DNA of 64,000 nucleotides from Aureococcus anophagefferens (lineage: Eukaryota > Sar > Pelagophyceae > Pelagomonadales > Pelagomonadaceae). The notes under the pieces are model-generated. The model was not told the DNA's origin, made no database searches, and was given only the letters and a program-made list of their open reading frames with translations. The DNA is taken from positions 365,702-429,701 of the forward strand of contig NW_008705571.1 in the NCBI RefSeq assembly GCF_000186865.1, in the 5' to 3' direction. Positions 8,576 to 16,839 of this stretch are shown in pieces (the stretch's first letter is position 1; every line of letters begins with the position of its first letter). Both the position numbers and the translations under genes were made by a program.

Positions 8576-11209
8576 CTACCACCAGCGCGACGATTTCGCC
8601 GCGACCGGCGGCGGCGGCGCGTCCCCGCGCTGCTCCTTGTCGTATTCGTCGAGGGCCTTTTGCTTCTGCTCCTTCTTCTTGTAGGCGTTGCGGCACTTGG
8701 AGAGGGCGAGGGCCTTGGGGTCGGCCTCGCGGCGCTGGCGGTTGTTCGACGCGAGGACGCTGTTCGCGATGGCCATCGCGGACGCGGACGGCCCCTTCTT
8801 CGCCGGCGCCGCCGGCGGCGCCGCGGGCGCGTCGGCGGCGTCGCTCGCGGCGGCGCGCGGCGCGGCGGCGGCGGCGGTGTAGGCGCCGCGCGGCGCGGCG
8901 GGCTTCTCGAAGCTCACCTCGCCGCGGTCCGGGTTGCCGACGATCTGCGCGGGCCGCGCGGCGGCCGCGGCCTTGTCGGCCTTGTCGGCCTTGTCGCGGG
9001 CGTCCTGCTCGCGCTTGCGGTTCGCGCGGTCCCGCGCCTCGCGCTTGAACTTGACCTTGTCGCGGGCCTTGCGGACCTCGGACGAGAACGCGTCGAGCGT
9101 CGCGAAGACGTGCGTGAGGTCGCCCGCGTCCTCGTCCTCGCCAAAGTAGGCGAGGCAGCGGCGCGTCGACGCGCGGAGGCGGCTCAGGTCCGCGTCGAGG
9201 CCGACGATGGCCGTGCCCGCGCGCTCGCAGCACTTGTCGGCCTCGACGACGAAGCGGAAGACGGCCGCGGCGTCGAGGTCCGCGCCGGCGCCGGCCGCGG
9301 GCACCTCGGCCGCGGGCTCGGCCTCGCGCGCGAGGGCCTCGGCGCGCTCGCGGTCCGCGGCGCCGAGCTTGTGGCGCATGGCCGGGATGGCCTGCTTGAG
9401 CCGGCCGAGGGCCTTCTTGAGCGCGCGCGCGGCGCCGACGGTGTGGTCGTCGTCGACGTAGCGGCTCGCGTCCGTGAGGCTCGGCAGGCCGTCGACGTAG
9501 TCGAGCTTGTGGGCCTCGCCCTTCTTCTCGAGGGCGTTGGCGAAGAACTCGAGGAGCGTCTCGCCGCCGAGGCCCTTCATGCGGCAGACGCCCTCGAGCG
9601 AGCCGAGCACGACGCCCGCGGCGCCGCCGCGGCCCGTCTCCTTGTTCATGTGGTTCCCGAGCTTCAGCAGGCCCCGGAGCAGGTCCGGCAGGTCCTCGCT
9701 GTCCAGCAGCGCCTCGTTGCCGCCCTGGACCTTCTTCGCGGCCTGCTTGGCCTCCCAGACGGCCTCGTCGGCCTCGGCGCGGAAGATCGCCGCGTCGAGG
9801 AGCGCCTCGAAGTTCGGCCAGCCGAGCGTCGCGAGGAAGAAGCGCTCGGGCCGCGCGAGCGTCGCGCCGACGGCCCGGCGCGTCGCCGCGTCGCCGACCT
9901 TGGCGTCCGTGCCGCGCGTGCCCGGGCCCGTCGGCGCGCCCTGCGCCGCGACGTAGGCGCGGACGGCCGCGGCCTCGTCGGCCGTCGGCAGGAGCGGCTG
10001 GAGCGACCGGAGCCGCGGCGCGTCGAGCCAGTCGCTCAGGGACACGACCGCGCGGCAGAGCGCGTCGTCGTCGTCGCCGTACTTGCGCGCGAAATACGTG
10101 AGGCCGATGGCGACGTTCGCGGACCGGCGGCTGTCCTCGACGAGCGACACCTTCTTGACCGTGTCGTCGTCGTCGTCGCCGTCGAGGGACCCCGACGGCC
10201 CCGCGCGCGCGGCCTTGCGCGCCGTCTTCTTCGCGAGCGGCGCCGCGGCCTTGGTCGCGAAGATCTCCTCGAGCAGCGCGAGGTCGTCGAGGCCGACGAG
10301 GTCCGTGGCCGCGTCCTCGGCCCAGACCGTGTCCTCGACCTTGACGGCCTCGTCGAGGGGCTTGAAGTGGCACGTCTTGAGGCGCCGCGGCGTCGCCGCG
10401 GCCTTGCGCGCGGTCGCCGCCGCGTCCGGCGCGGGCGACGCGTCGTCGCCGAAGATCGCCGCGAAGTCGCCGGGCGAGCAGCCGTCCTTGGTCATGTTGT
10501 TCTTCACCGCCGCCGCGGGCACGTGCATCTTGAGCATGCGCCGGTACTTGCCGAGCTCGTCGGCCGCGGGCGTCTCGGGCGGCGCCGCGGGCGTCGACGG
10601 CGCGGGCCCGGACACGTCCGCGGCCTCGAGCGCGGCGATCTGCGCCGCGTCGAGCTTCCCGTCCTCGCGCGCCCGCTGGACCGCCGCGAGCGTGCCCGTG
10701 CCCATCTTGAGCATCTTCAGGTACGGCGCCAGCGCGTCGTCCGCGGCCGCGGGCGACCGCTTCCCCGCGGGCGTCCGGAACGACACCGACGACTGGCGCG
10801 CGACGCGCGGCGTCTCGAGCCGCTTGATGCAGAAGCGCGGCACGGGCGCGCCGACGGCCGCGCGCGCCTCGAGCTCGTGCTTGTTCTTCGCGAGCTTCTC
10901 GCGGATCTTCGCGAGCGCGCGGTCCTTCATGTCCGGCTCGACGCCCGACGCCGTCAGCCGCGCGCCGAGCTCCGCCAGCGGCACGTCGTGGATGATGTGC
11001 ATGTTCAGCGCCGCGCCCGTGACCTTCTCCTCGTCGCCGAGGAGCTTGCGCAGGTCCACGGGCGTCATGGAGGCGCGGCGGGCTTTTAGGGCAGATCTCC
11101 GCGCGGCCGAGTGCAAGAGAGCCGGCGTCGTGACGACGGGCTGCGGCGGCGTCGAGACGGCGGGCGGCGTCTCGGGCGCCTTGCGCGCTTTGAGCTCCGC
11201 GAGGAACAT
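8576..11209 (-). CDS. Formin (FH2) with two CCDC53-like modules
   Basis: The CDS encodes about 877 residues from the ATG at 11209. An in-frame ATG at 11494 would overlap the divergent gene and adds only basic low-complexity sequence. Formins nucleate and processively elongate actin filaments. The FH2 region starts around residue 277 (CHFKPLDE...TVWA) and includes LGNHMN (about 516) with the downstream LL.FF helix characteristic of FH2. N-terminal to it, two repeats YLKMLKMGTG..AVQ (about 161) and KYRRMLKMHVPAAAVKNNM (about 220) resemble the motif of the WASH-complex subunit CCDC53. No proline-rich FH1 of normal length is present; only PAPSTPAAPPETPA separates the modules. The C-terminal 200 residues are Ala/Lys-rich coiled coil and tail. 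The 278-base gap to the Vps52 gene is probably a bidirectional promoter. Confidence 0.85.
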   Translation of the reverse strand: MFLAELKARKAPETPPAVSTPPQPVVTTPALLHSAARRSALKARRASMTPVDLRKLLGDEEKVTGAALNMHIIHDVPLAELGARLTASGVEPDMKDRALAKIREKLAKNKHELEARAAVGAPVPRFCIKRLETPRVARQSSVSFRTPAGKRSPAAADDALAPYLKMLKMGTGTLAAVQRAREDGKLDAAQIAALEAADVSGPAPSTPAAPPETPAADELGKYRRMLKMHVPAAAVKNNMTKDGCSPGDFAAIFGDDASPAPDAAATARKAAATPRRLKTCHFKPLDEAVKVEDTVWAEDAATDLVGLDDLALLEEIFATKAAAPLAKKTARKAARAGPSGSLDGDDDDDTVKKVSLVEDSRRSANVAIGLTYFARKYGDDDDALCRAVVSLSDWLDAPRLRSLQPLLPTADEAAAVRAYVAAQGAPTGPGTRGTDAKVGDAATRRAVGATLARPERFFLATLGWPNFEALLDAAIFRAEADEAVWEAKQAAKKVQGGNEALLDSEDLPDLLRGLLKLGNHMNKETGRGGAAGVVLGSLEGVCRMKGLGGETLLEFFANALEKKGEAHKLDYVDGLPSLTDASRYVDDDHTVGAARALKKALGRLKQAIPAMRHKLGAADRERAEALAREAEPAAEVPAAGAGADLDAAAVFRFVVEADKCCERAGTAIVGLDADLSRLRASTRRCLAYFGEDEDAGDLTHVFATLDAFSSEVRKARDKVKFKREARDRANRKREQDARDKADKADKAAAAARPAQIVGNPDRGEVSFEKPAAPRGAYTAAAAAPRAAASDAADAPAAPPAAPAKKGPSASAMAIANSVLASNNRQRREADPKALALSKCRNAYKKKEQKQKALDEYDKEQRGDAPPPPVAAKSSRWW

Positions 11210-11487
11210 CGCAGTGTGGGTGTCGGAAGTGCTGGAGCGCGACTTGGTGTCACGCGACGATTGCAAGGCGCGCCTTGACGAGGTCGCGCGCGTCGCAACT
11301 GCGCGTCGGGCTCGACGGCCGTCGACGCGCGGCGCGAGTGAGCGCTCGAGCAACGGGCTCGTCTCCGCGGCTCCGTGCCTGCTCGTTTGCCCGATGTTTG
11401 CCCCTCGGCCGCGATGGGCCATGCGCTTTGCGATAGCATAGCGATCGCTAAGCTGCAGTCCTAGGCGCATCGCGCCTCTAAAAAACC

Positions 11488-14025
11488 ATGCCACTGAGCG
11501 ACGGCTCGCCGTCGATCTTCGACGACCCGCATCCCGATGGCCGCACGCCGCGGAAGGGCCCGCTCAAGCCCTACGAGGTCGAGGCGCACAAGTACGTCGA
11601 CGAGTTCATGGCCGAGGATACGTCGGAGCCGGCGCCGGTGCCGGACCCGAGCCACTGGGACAAGCACCGGAAGCTGCCCATCTTCATGGACGAGCTGAAG
11701 CGCATGAAGCGCGAGCTCGAGGCGGAGAACAAGGCCAAGCGCCTCGCGAAGGAGCGCAAGGAGGCCGCGGAGGTCGCGGCCAAGGCGGCGGCGCGGCTCG
11801 AGGCCGAGGCGAAGCTGCGGAACGCGCGCTGGGAGATCGACCTGAGCGACGCGGCGGCCATGGAGGAGTTCGCCGCGGACCTCGCGGACGGCCTCGAGCG
11901 CGACCCGATCATCGCGCGCGCGCTCGAGCAGGGCCTGAGCCTGCGGGACTACTCCGTCGAGGTCGAGAAGGAGCTCGAGGTGCTGGAGCAGGCGAGCGTC
12001 GACGAGTACGCCGCCGAGGCGCCGGAGCTCGTCGCGCTCTACGCCAAGTTCAAGGAGGCGGACCAAGGGCTCGAGAAGCTCCAGAAGCAGTTCGAGTACT
12101 ACCGGAACCGGCTCGACGGCGTCTCCGGCGAGATCGGGAAGCTCCAGGAGCTCTGCAACCACGCGGACCTGCAGATCAAGAACCGCGAGGCCGCGCGGTC
12201 GCGGCTCCGCGCGTACCTCGACGCGGCGGCGCCGCTGCCCGACGACGCCGCGGCCGTCTTCGAGGGCGGCGCCGTCGACGAGCGCTTCGGCGAGTGCTGC
12301 GCGCGCCTCGGGCGGCGCCTCGCGTCGCTGGCGCGCCCGGACGCGACGCTCGGCGTCGCCGCGGAGGACCTCGCGGGCGCGCGCGACGAGCGCGCGGAGC
12401 TCGACCGGCTCGCGAGGCTCGTCGCCGCGCGCGCCCGGGCCCACTTCCTCGGCCTCGTCGACGAGATCAGGGCCGTGTCCGCGCCCCAGCCCATGTTCGC
12501 GTCGAAGAAGGCGGACCCGGCCAAGGTCAGGGCGGAGCAGGACGCGCTCCGCCGCGAGGGCCTGCTCCGGGGCGGCGACGTCATGGCGTTCCTCTGGGCC
12601 CACGACCGGCCCACGTTCCTGGAGATCCGGGCCGCCTACGTCGACGGCATGGGCCGGACCCTGGTGGGCCTCCTCAAGGCGCACGAGGTCCTGCTCGCGA
12701 AGCACGAGCTCAAGGTCGCGGACCGGCACGACCTCATCGCCGTCGACGAGCGGGCCGTGCGGTCGTCGCTGACGTCGCGCGTGTCGCTGTCGAAGCGCGG
12801 CGACGGCTTCAGCCTCGGCGACCGGGGCAAGGTGCTCGACGCGTGGGCCTCGGGCGCGCTCGCGTTCGGCGAGGGGACCAAGGCCGACCCGGCCGCGCGC
12901 GTGCCCCTCGAGGAGTGCGTGCGGTCCACGCTGAAGATCTTCGTGGACATGGCGACGTGCGAGAAGTACGTCGTCCACGTGTTCCTGCGCGGCGGCGACG
13001 CGCCGGACCGCGGCGACGCCGGCGACGGCGCGTGCGCCGCCGTGCTCGAGCGGGGCGCGAGGGCGACGCTGGACTACTTCGAGGCGCGGACGGCGTCGTG
13101 CCACGACGCCGTCGCGCTGCTGCTGGGCGCGCAGCTCCTGCGGCGCGCGCGGCACCTCGCGCGCGCGCGCCAGCTCGACGTGCTCGACGACTTCCTCGGC
13201 GCGTGCGACGCCGTCTTCTGGACCCGCCTCGCCCGGGTCGTCCGCGCCAACCTGGAGAGCGTCCAGGCCGCGACGGCGGAGACCGTCAAGGTCGGCGGCT
13301 CGACGGCGCCGCACTTCGCGACGCGGCGCTTCGCGGAGCTCGTCGCCGCGATTCTGGGCGTCTTCGCCGAGGGCGCGGGCGACGACGCCGCGGACGCCTA
13401 CGACGGCGGGCCGGACCACGCCGCGCGGACGTCGGCGCTTCTCGCGGACGCGGCCGTGCTCCGCGAGGAGATGACGGAGCTCCTCGGCCGGCTCGCCGCG
13501 TCGTTCCCGGCCGCCGTCGACCGCGCCGTCTTCAAGGTCAACAACTACGACATGATCCTCCAGGTGCTCGCGGAGCGCAAGCTCGCGGGCGGCGAGGCGC
13601 ACGCGCGGTTCTCGCGCTACCTCGCCGCGGAGCGCGAGGCCTTCGTGGACCTCGCGCTCAAGGGCACCGTCGTCGGCGACCTCGTCGACTTCGTCGCGGC
13701 GACGGACCGCGACGCCAAGAGCCTGGACCGCGGCGAGAGCCTGGACCTCGACGAGCACGCCTTCGAGCGCGTCGGCCTCAAGTTCTCCGCGGGCTGGGCC
13801 GCGGTCGTCAAGGACGTCAACGCGGCCGTGCTCGCGAGCTTCTCGAGCTTCGTCAACGGCATGGACATCCTGAAGATCGCGCTCACGCGGCTCCTCGCGA
13901 GCTACACGCGCTACCTCGACATCCTCCGCGTCGCGTGGCGGCGACCGCCGGCCTTTTGCAAGGAGCTCGTGCCCCTCACGGACATCCACGTCGAGATCCG
14001 CGACGTGTCCCACTCGTTCTCCTAA
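11488..14025 (+). CDS. VPS52: Vps52 subunit of GARP/EARP tethering complex
   Basis: The 845-residue protein is uninterrupted. Vps52/Sac2-family proteins are subunits of GARP and EARP, which tether endosome-derived vesicles at the trans-Golgi network. The N-terminal quarter is charged coiled coil. Residues about 160-245 hold the family-typical segment with LEVLEQ..., FKEADQGLEKLQKQFEYYRNRLDGVSGEIGKLQ and the NRE-x-AR-x-RL helix. The middle (about 330-420) has the conserved FLWAHDRPTFLEIRAAYVDGM block. The C-terminus has FVNGMDILKIALTRLLASYTRYLDI, which matches the family's last helices. Length (family 650-850) and order fit. The start at 11488 is preceded by an A-rich stretch. Confidence 0.85.
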   Translation: MPLSDGSPSIFDDPHPDGRTPRKGPLKPYEVEAHKYVDEFMAEDTSEPAPVPDPSHWDKHRKLPIFMDELKRMKRELEAENKAKRLAKERKEAAEVAAKAAARLEAEAKLRNARWEIDLSDAAAMEEFAADLADGLERDPIIARALEQGLSLRDYSVEVEKELEVLEQASVDEYAAEAPELVALYAKFKEADQGLEKLQKQFEYYRNRLDGVSGEIGKLQELCNHADLQIKNREAARSRLRAYLDAAAPLPDDAAAVFEGGAVDERFGECCARLGRRLASLARPDATLGVAAEDLAGARDERAELDRLARLVAARARAHFLGLVDEIRAVSAPQPMFASKKADPAKVRAEQDALRREGLLRGGDVMAFLWAHDRPTFLEIRAAYVDGMGRTLVGLLKAHEVLLAKHELKVADRHDLIAVDERAVRSSLTSRVSLSKRGDGFSLGDRGKVLDAWASGALAFGEGTKADPAARVPLEECVRSTLKIFVDMATCEKYVVHVFLRGGDAPDRGDAGDGACAAVLERGARATLDYFEARTASCHDAVALLLGAQLLRRARHLARARQLDVLDDFLGACDAVFWTRLARVVRANLESVQAATAETVKVGGSTAPHFATRRFAELVAAILGVFAEGAGDDAADAYDGGPDHAARTSALLADAAVLREEMTELLGRLAASFPAAVDRAVFKVNNYDMILQVLAERKLAGGEAHARFSRYLAAEREAFVDLALKGTVVGDLVDFVAATDRDAKSLDRGESLDLDEHAFERVGLKFSAGWAAVVKDVNAAVLASFSSFVNGMDILKIALTRLLASYTRYLDILRVAWRRPPAFCKELVPLTDIHVEIRDVSHSFS

Positions 14026-14095
14026 CAGTCTTCGCTGCTTTTCGTCCCGGCCCCGGGATACTTCCCGCCGGGGTCTTTGCGCCTGGAGATTACCA

Positions 14096-15871
14096 TCAGA
14101 GCTTCGCGGCGATGCGCTTCGCGAGCCACGACTTCGCGCGCCGGGGCAGGAGCCGCGCGGCGACGTTGCCCGCGCGCTTCTTGTACGTCGACGCGACGGC
14201 GGCGCAGAGCGCGCGGAGGCCCGGGCCGTCGCCGCCCTGCGGGACGACCGTCTGCCGCGCCCAGGGGGGCAGCCCGCCGCGGCGCTCCTTCGCCGCGGCC
14301 TCCCAGGCGTCGGCAAGAGAATAGGTGACGCCGAGCTTCGACGCGATCCCGCGGATGATGACCGCCGCGCGGCCGAGGAGCACGAGGCTCTGCGGGAAGG
14401 CCTTGAGGCGCCGCAGGGGCGAGTCGCCGCTGAGCTCGTCGGCGCTGTAGCCGCCGGGGATGACGTCGACGGCCTTGTCGCCGAAGAGGGTCACCGCGAG
14501 CGCCGCGAGGCACGAGTCGTCGTCGAGCTTCGCGGCCGCGGCGGGCGGCGGCGCGTCGCCCTCGGCGACCTCGCGCGGCCGGAGCTCGACGCCGAAGGCG
14601 CGGATCTTGTCCGCGAGGGTCGCGAGGTGGTCGCCGTTGTCCGGGTCGCCGCGGTACGCCTGCAGCGCCGTGACGACGTCCTCGAGCTTCTTCCGGTCCG
14701 GCGCGGCGAGCTGCTTCGTCTGGCCGCAGTCCAGGAGCGCGACGCCGCCGCCCGGCAGCACGAAGACGTTACCCGGGTGCGGGTCGCCGTGGACGAAGCC
14801 CGCGCCGAAGATCATGCGCGCGTAGGCCTCGCCGAGCGCGCCCACGATCTTCGCGCCGAGGATCTTCGCCTCGGGCGACCCGGGCTCGACGCCCCGCTTC
14901 TTCGCCTCCTCGGCGAGGTTGTTGAGGCTCACGCCCTCGATGAAGTCCATGACCAGCACCTTCGGGCTGACGAGGCCCGGCACGGGCCGCGGGATGACGA
15001 GCGGCGGCGCCGTCTCCGAGCCGTCGGGCGCGAACGCCACCGCGGCGCCGAGCTTCTCCATCGCCTGCGCCTCCTGGAGGAAGTCGAGCTCGGCCTCGAG
15101 CACCTCGCCGAGCTCGGAGAAGACGACGTAGTAGTCCACGGGCAGGGCGTCCGCGAGGAGCTTGCTGAAGCGCTTGAGGTTCGCGAGGTCCGCGAGGAGC
15201 AGCGGCCGCGCGCCGGGCCGCTGCACCTTGACAGCGACGCGGCGGCCGTCGAGGAGCGTCGCGCCGTGGACCTGGGCGATGGACGCGCAGCCGAGCGGCT
15301 CCTCCTCGAAGTCGCTGAAGAGCTCGTCGAGGGACCCCGTCGGGCCGCAGAGCTCGACGCGCACGACCTCCCGGACGACGTCCGTCGGGATCGCCTCGAG
15401 GCCGTCCTGCAGGATCTGGAGCTTGTCCGTGTAGGGCTCCGCGAAGAGGTCCACGCGCGTGCTCAGCACCTGGCCGCTCTTCACGTAGAAGCCCTGGAGC
15501 TCGAGGATCGTGTCCCGCAGCCGCTCGCTGCCCCACTCGTCGAGCTCCTCGTACTCGACCGCGCACTCCTCCTCGCTCGCGCACCTGCGCTCGAGCTCGA
15601 TCTCCGCGAGCTTGTAGCGCGCGAGGATCGGGATCACGCGGCCGTAGAAGGTCAGGGACCGCGACAGCCGCTCGCCGATGCTGAGCGCCGCGCGCTCCTC
15701 CTCGAGCAGCGGCAGCGCGTCCTCGGACGTCGCGTCCGCCGACTCGACGACCGCCGTGGCGGCGAGCTCCGTGGGTTTATGTCGCAGCGCCGAGAGGTCA
15801 CGATGCGGCACCCATGCGCTCGCCAGGCCGACGATGAGGACCGCGAGGCCTCGGCTAAAAGACGCGGCCAT
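14096..15871 (-). CDS. ABC1/UbiB-type atypical kinase, plastid-targeted
   Basis: The CDS encodes 591 residues from the ATG at 15871; an ATG 17 codons upstream is also in frame. The leader MAASFSRGLAVLIVGLASAW followed by VPHR resembles a signal peptide with an ASAF-like plastid motif. All family marks are present: KSGQVLSTR (about 132, the KxGQ motif that limits classical kinase activity), ASIAQVH (about 197, Ala-rich loop), VAVKVQRPG (about 215, catalytic Lys), HGDPHPGNVFV (about 359, catalytic loop) and LLDCGQ (about 377, DFG replaced by DCG). Family members support ubiquinone or plastoquinone/tocopherol metabolism, so a plastid prenylquinone role is inferred. It is convergent with VPS52, with only 70 bases between stops. 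Confidence 0.9.
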   Translation of the reverse strand: MAASFSRGLAVLIVGLASAWVPHRDLSALRHKPTELAATAVVESADATSEDALPLLEEERAALSIGERLSRSLTFYGRVIPILARYKLAEIELERRCASEEECAVEYEELDEWGSERLRDTILELQGFYVKSGQVLSTRVDLFAEPYTDKLQILQDGLEAIPTDVVREVVRVELCGPTGSLDELFSDFEEEPLGCASIAQVHGATLLDGRRVAVKVQRPGARPLLLADLANLKRFSKLLADALPVDYYVVFSELGEVLEAELDFLQEAQAMEKLGAAVAFAPDGSETAPPLVIPRPVPGLVSPKVLVMDFIEGVSLNNLAEEAKKRGVEPGSPEAKILGAKIVGALGEAYARMIFGAGFVHGDPHPGNVFVLPGGGVALLDCGQTKQLAAPDRKKLEDVVTALQAYRGDPDNGDHLATLADKIRAFGVELRPREVAEGDAPPPAAAAKLDDDSCLAALAVTLFGDKAVDVIPGGYSADELSGDSPLRRLKAFPQSLVLLGRAAVIIRGIASKLGVTYSLADAWEAAAKERRGGLPPWARQTVVPQGGDGPGLRALCAAVASTYKKRAGNVAARLLPRRAKSWLAKRIAAKL

Positions 15872-16201
15872 CGGAGCTGACGACATCAGAGCTGTGGATG
15901 CTGTGGCAAAGGCCAGCCTCAATACTCCTCATCAGCGGTGTTGACCTGCTCGGCGCCTCTCGCCGCGCTGCCGGCCGCCTCCGCCGGCGTTGTCGTCGCG
16001 CGCGCCCGTCGCGCATCGCTCTAGACGCGGTCGCAAAAGCGCTCGTTCGGTCGCGCGCCGCGCCGCGGTCCATTTTTTTGCCACAGAGACCTCTCTTTGT
16101 GAAACCCTCGACGGCTCGCGCCACGCCGTCGCCGCGCGCCGAGATCTAGCGCGCGCAGCAGCGGCTGTGGGCGACCGCACAGCAACCGCCGAGACGACGC
16201 G
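15872..16201. other. Intergenic region between divergent genes
   Basis: About 330 bases separate the ABC1-kinase ATG from the small membrane-protein ATG. The genes are head-to-head, so promoters for both must lie here. The segment holds CTTTTG/TTTTTT patches at about 16064-16080 but no TATA box or other clear motif. Confidence 0.5.
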
Positions 16202-16456
16202 ATGGAGGCGCTCGAGCGCATCTACGCGCGGCTGCGCGGCACGCCCGAGGTCGTCGTGCCGCTGTCGTGGGGCGCGCTGAGCGGCGGCCTCGCGGCGGCG
16301 CACTCCTACGCGTCGATCTTCCACGGCAGCACGCCGCGCGCGCGCGTCTTCCGCTCCGTCGACGTCGGCGTCGTCGTCTTCGTCGTCAGCGCGTCGCTCG
16401 GCTACTTCGTCGACCGGAGGACGCCCGAGCAGCAGGCGCCCGAGTCGCCCTCTTAA
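16202..16456 (+). CDS. Small two-helix membrane protein, unknown
   Basis: The protein has 84 residues. Two hydrophobic segments are visible: about 20-38 (PLSWGALSGGLAAAHSYASI) and about 52-68 (VDVGVVVFVVSASLGYF), linked by a short basic loop and followed by a charged tail (DRRTPEQQ). The size and hairpin layout are reminiscent of small mitochondrial inner-membrane assembly factors such as COX20/FAM36A, but the conserved cysteines expected there are absent, so this is only a suggestion. Codon usage (third-position G/C) matches real genes of the window, which supports coding. Confidence 0.6.
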   Translation: MEALERIYARLRGTPEVVVPLSWGALSGGLAAAHSYASIFHGSTPRARVFRSVDVGVVVFVVSASLGYFVDRRTPEQQAPESPS

Positions 16457-16839
16457 TTAGCGTTCTATAGTCCCTTTTGGAAGCGCTGAGAGGAGTCCGC
16501 TCGCTCGCGCGCTTCGTTGGACGGCGTCTGCGCGGGAACGGGAACCGGCGCGCCGCGATTCGCGATCGCGCGCGGCGTTTGGCGACATGGAAGCTGTGTT
16601 TCCCTTTGCTGCAGCGGCCGCGCGCGCCGCGTTCGCGGGATCGGTGGATCGAGACGTCGCCGACGGCACTAGGCCGCGCGCCCGCGGCAAGTTGCCCTCG
16701 CTGTTGAAGAGCTCGTTCTCCGAGCTCGCGGCGGCCAATCGAGAGAGGAGCCTGGGCCAGAGATCTCTGCGTTCGGCTGCTCCGCGACGCGCGCGCCGAC
16801 GCCCGCCGTCGCCCCCGCGACCGCCAAACCACACGTACG
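16457..16839. other. Intergenic region upstream of fimbrin gene
   Basis: 383 bases. The first 40 bases after the stop are AT-rich (TTAATTAGCGTTCTATAG) and may serve 3'-end formation of the small membrane-protein gene. The rest is GC-rich and presumably promoter/5' UTR of the fimbrin gene. No other gene is visible. Confidence 0.5.

Noticed and set aside
8466..10373. 635-codon frame on the minus strand inside the formin gene
   Set aside because: Shifted frame of the formin; only low-complexity Arg-rich sequence.
15898..16149. Small plus-strand frame between the ABC1-kinase gene and the small membrane-protein gene
   Set aside because: Low-complexity Arg/Ala sequence in a divergent promoter region; no start context or domain.
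16202..16456. Naming the small membrane protein COX20
   Set aside because: Only size and helix layout agree; conserved cysteines are missing.
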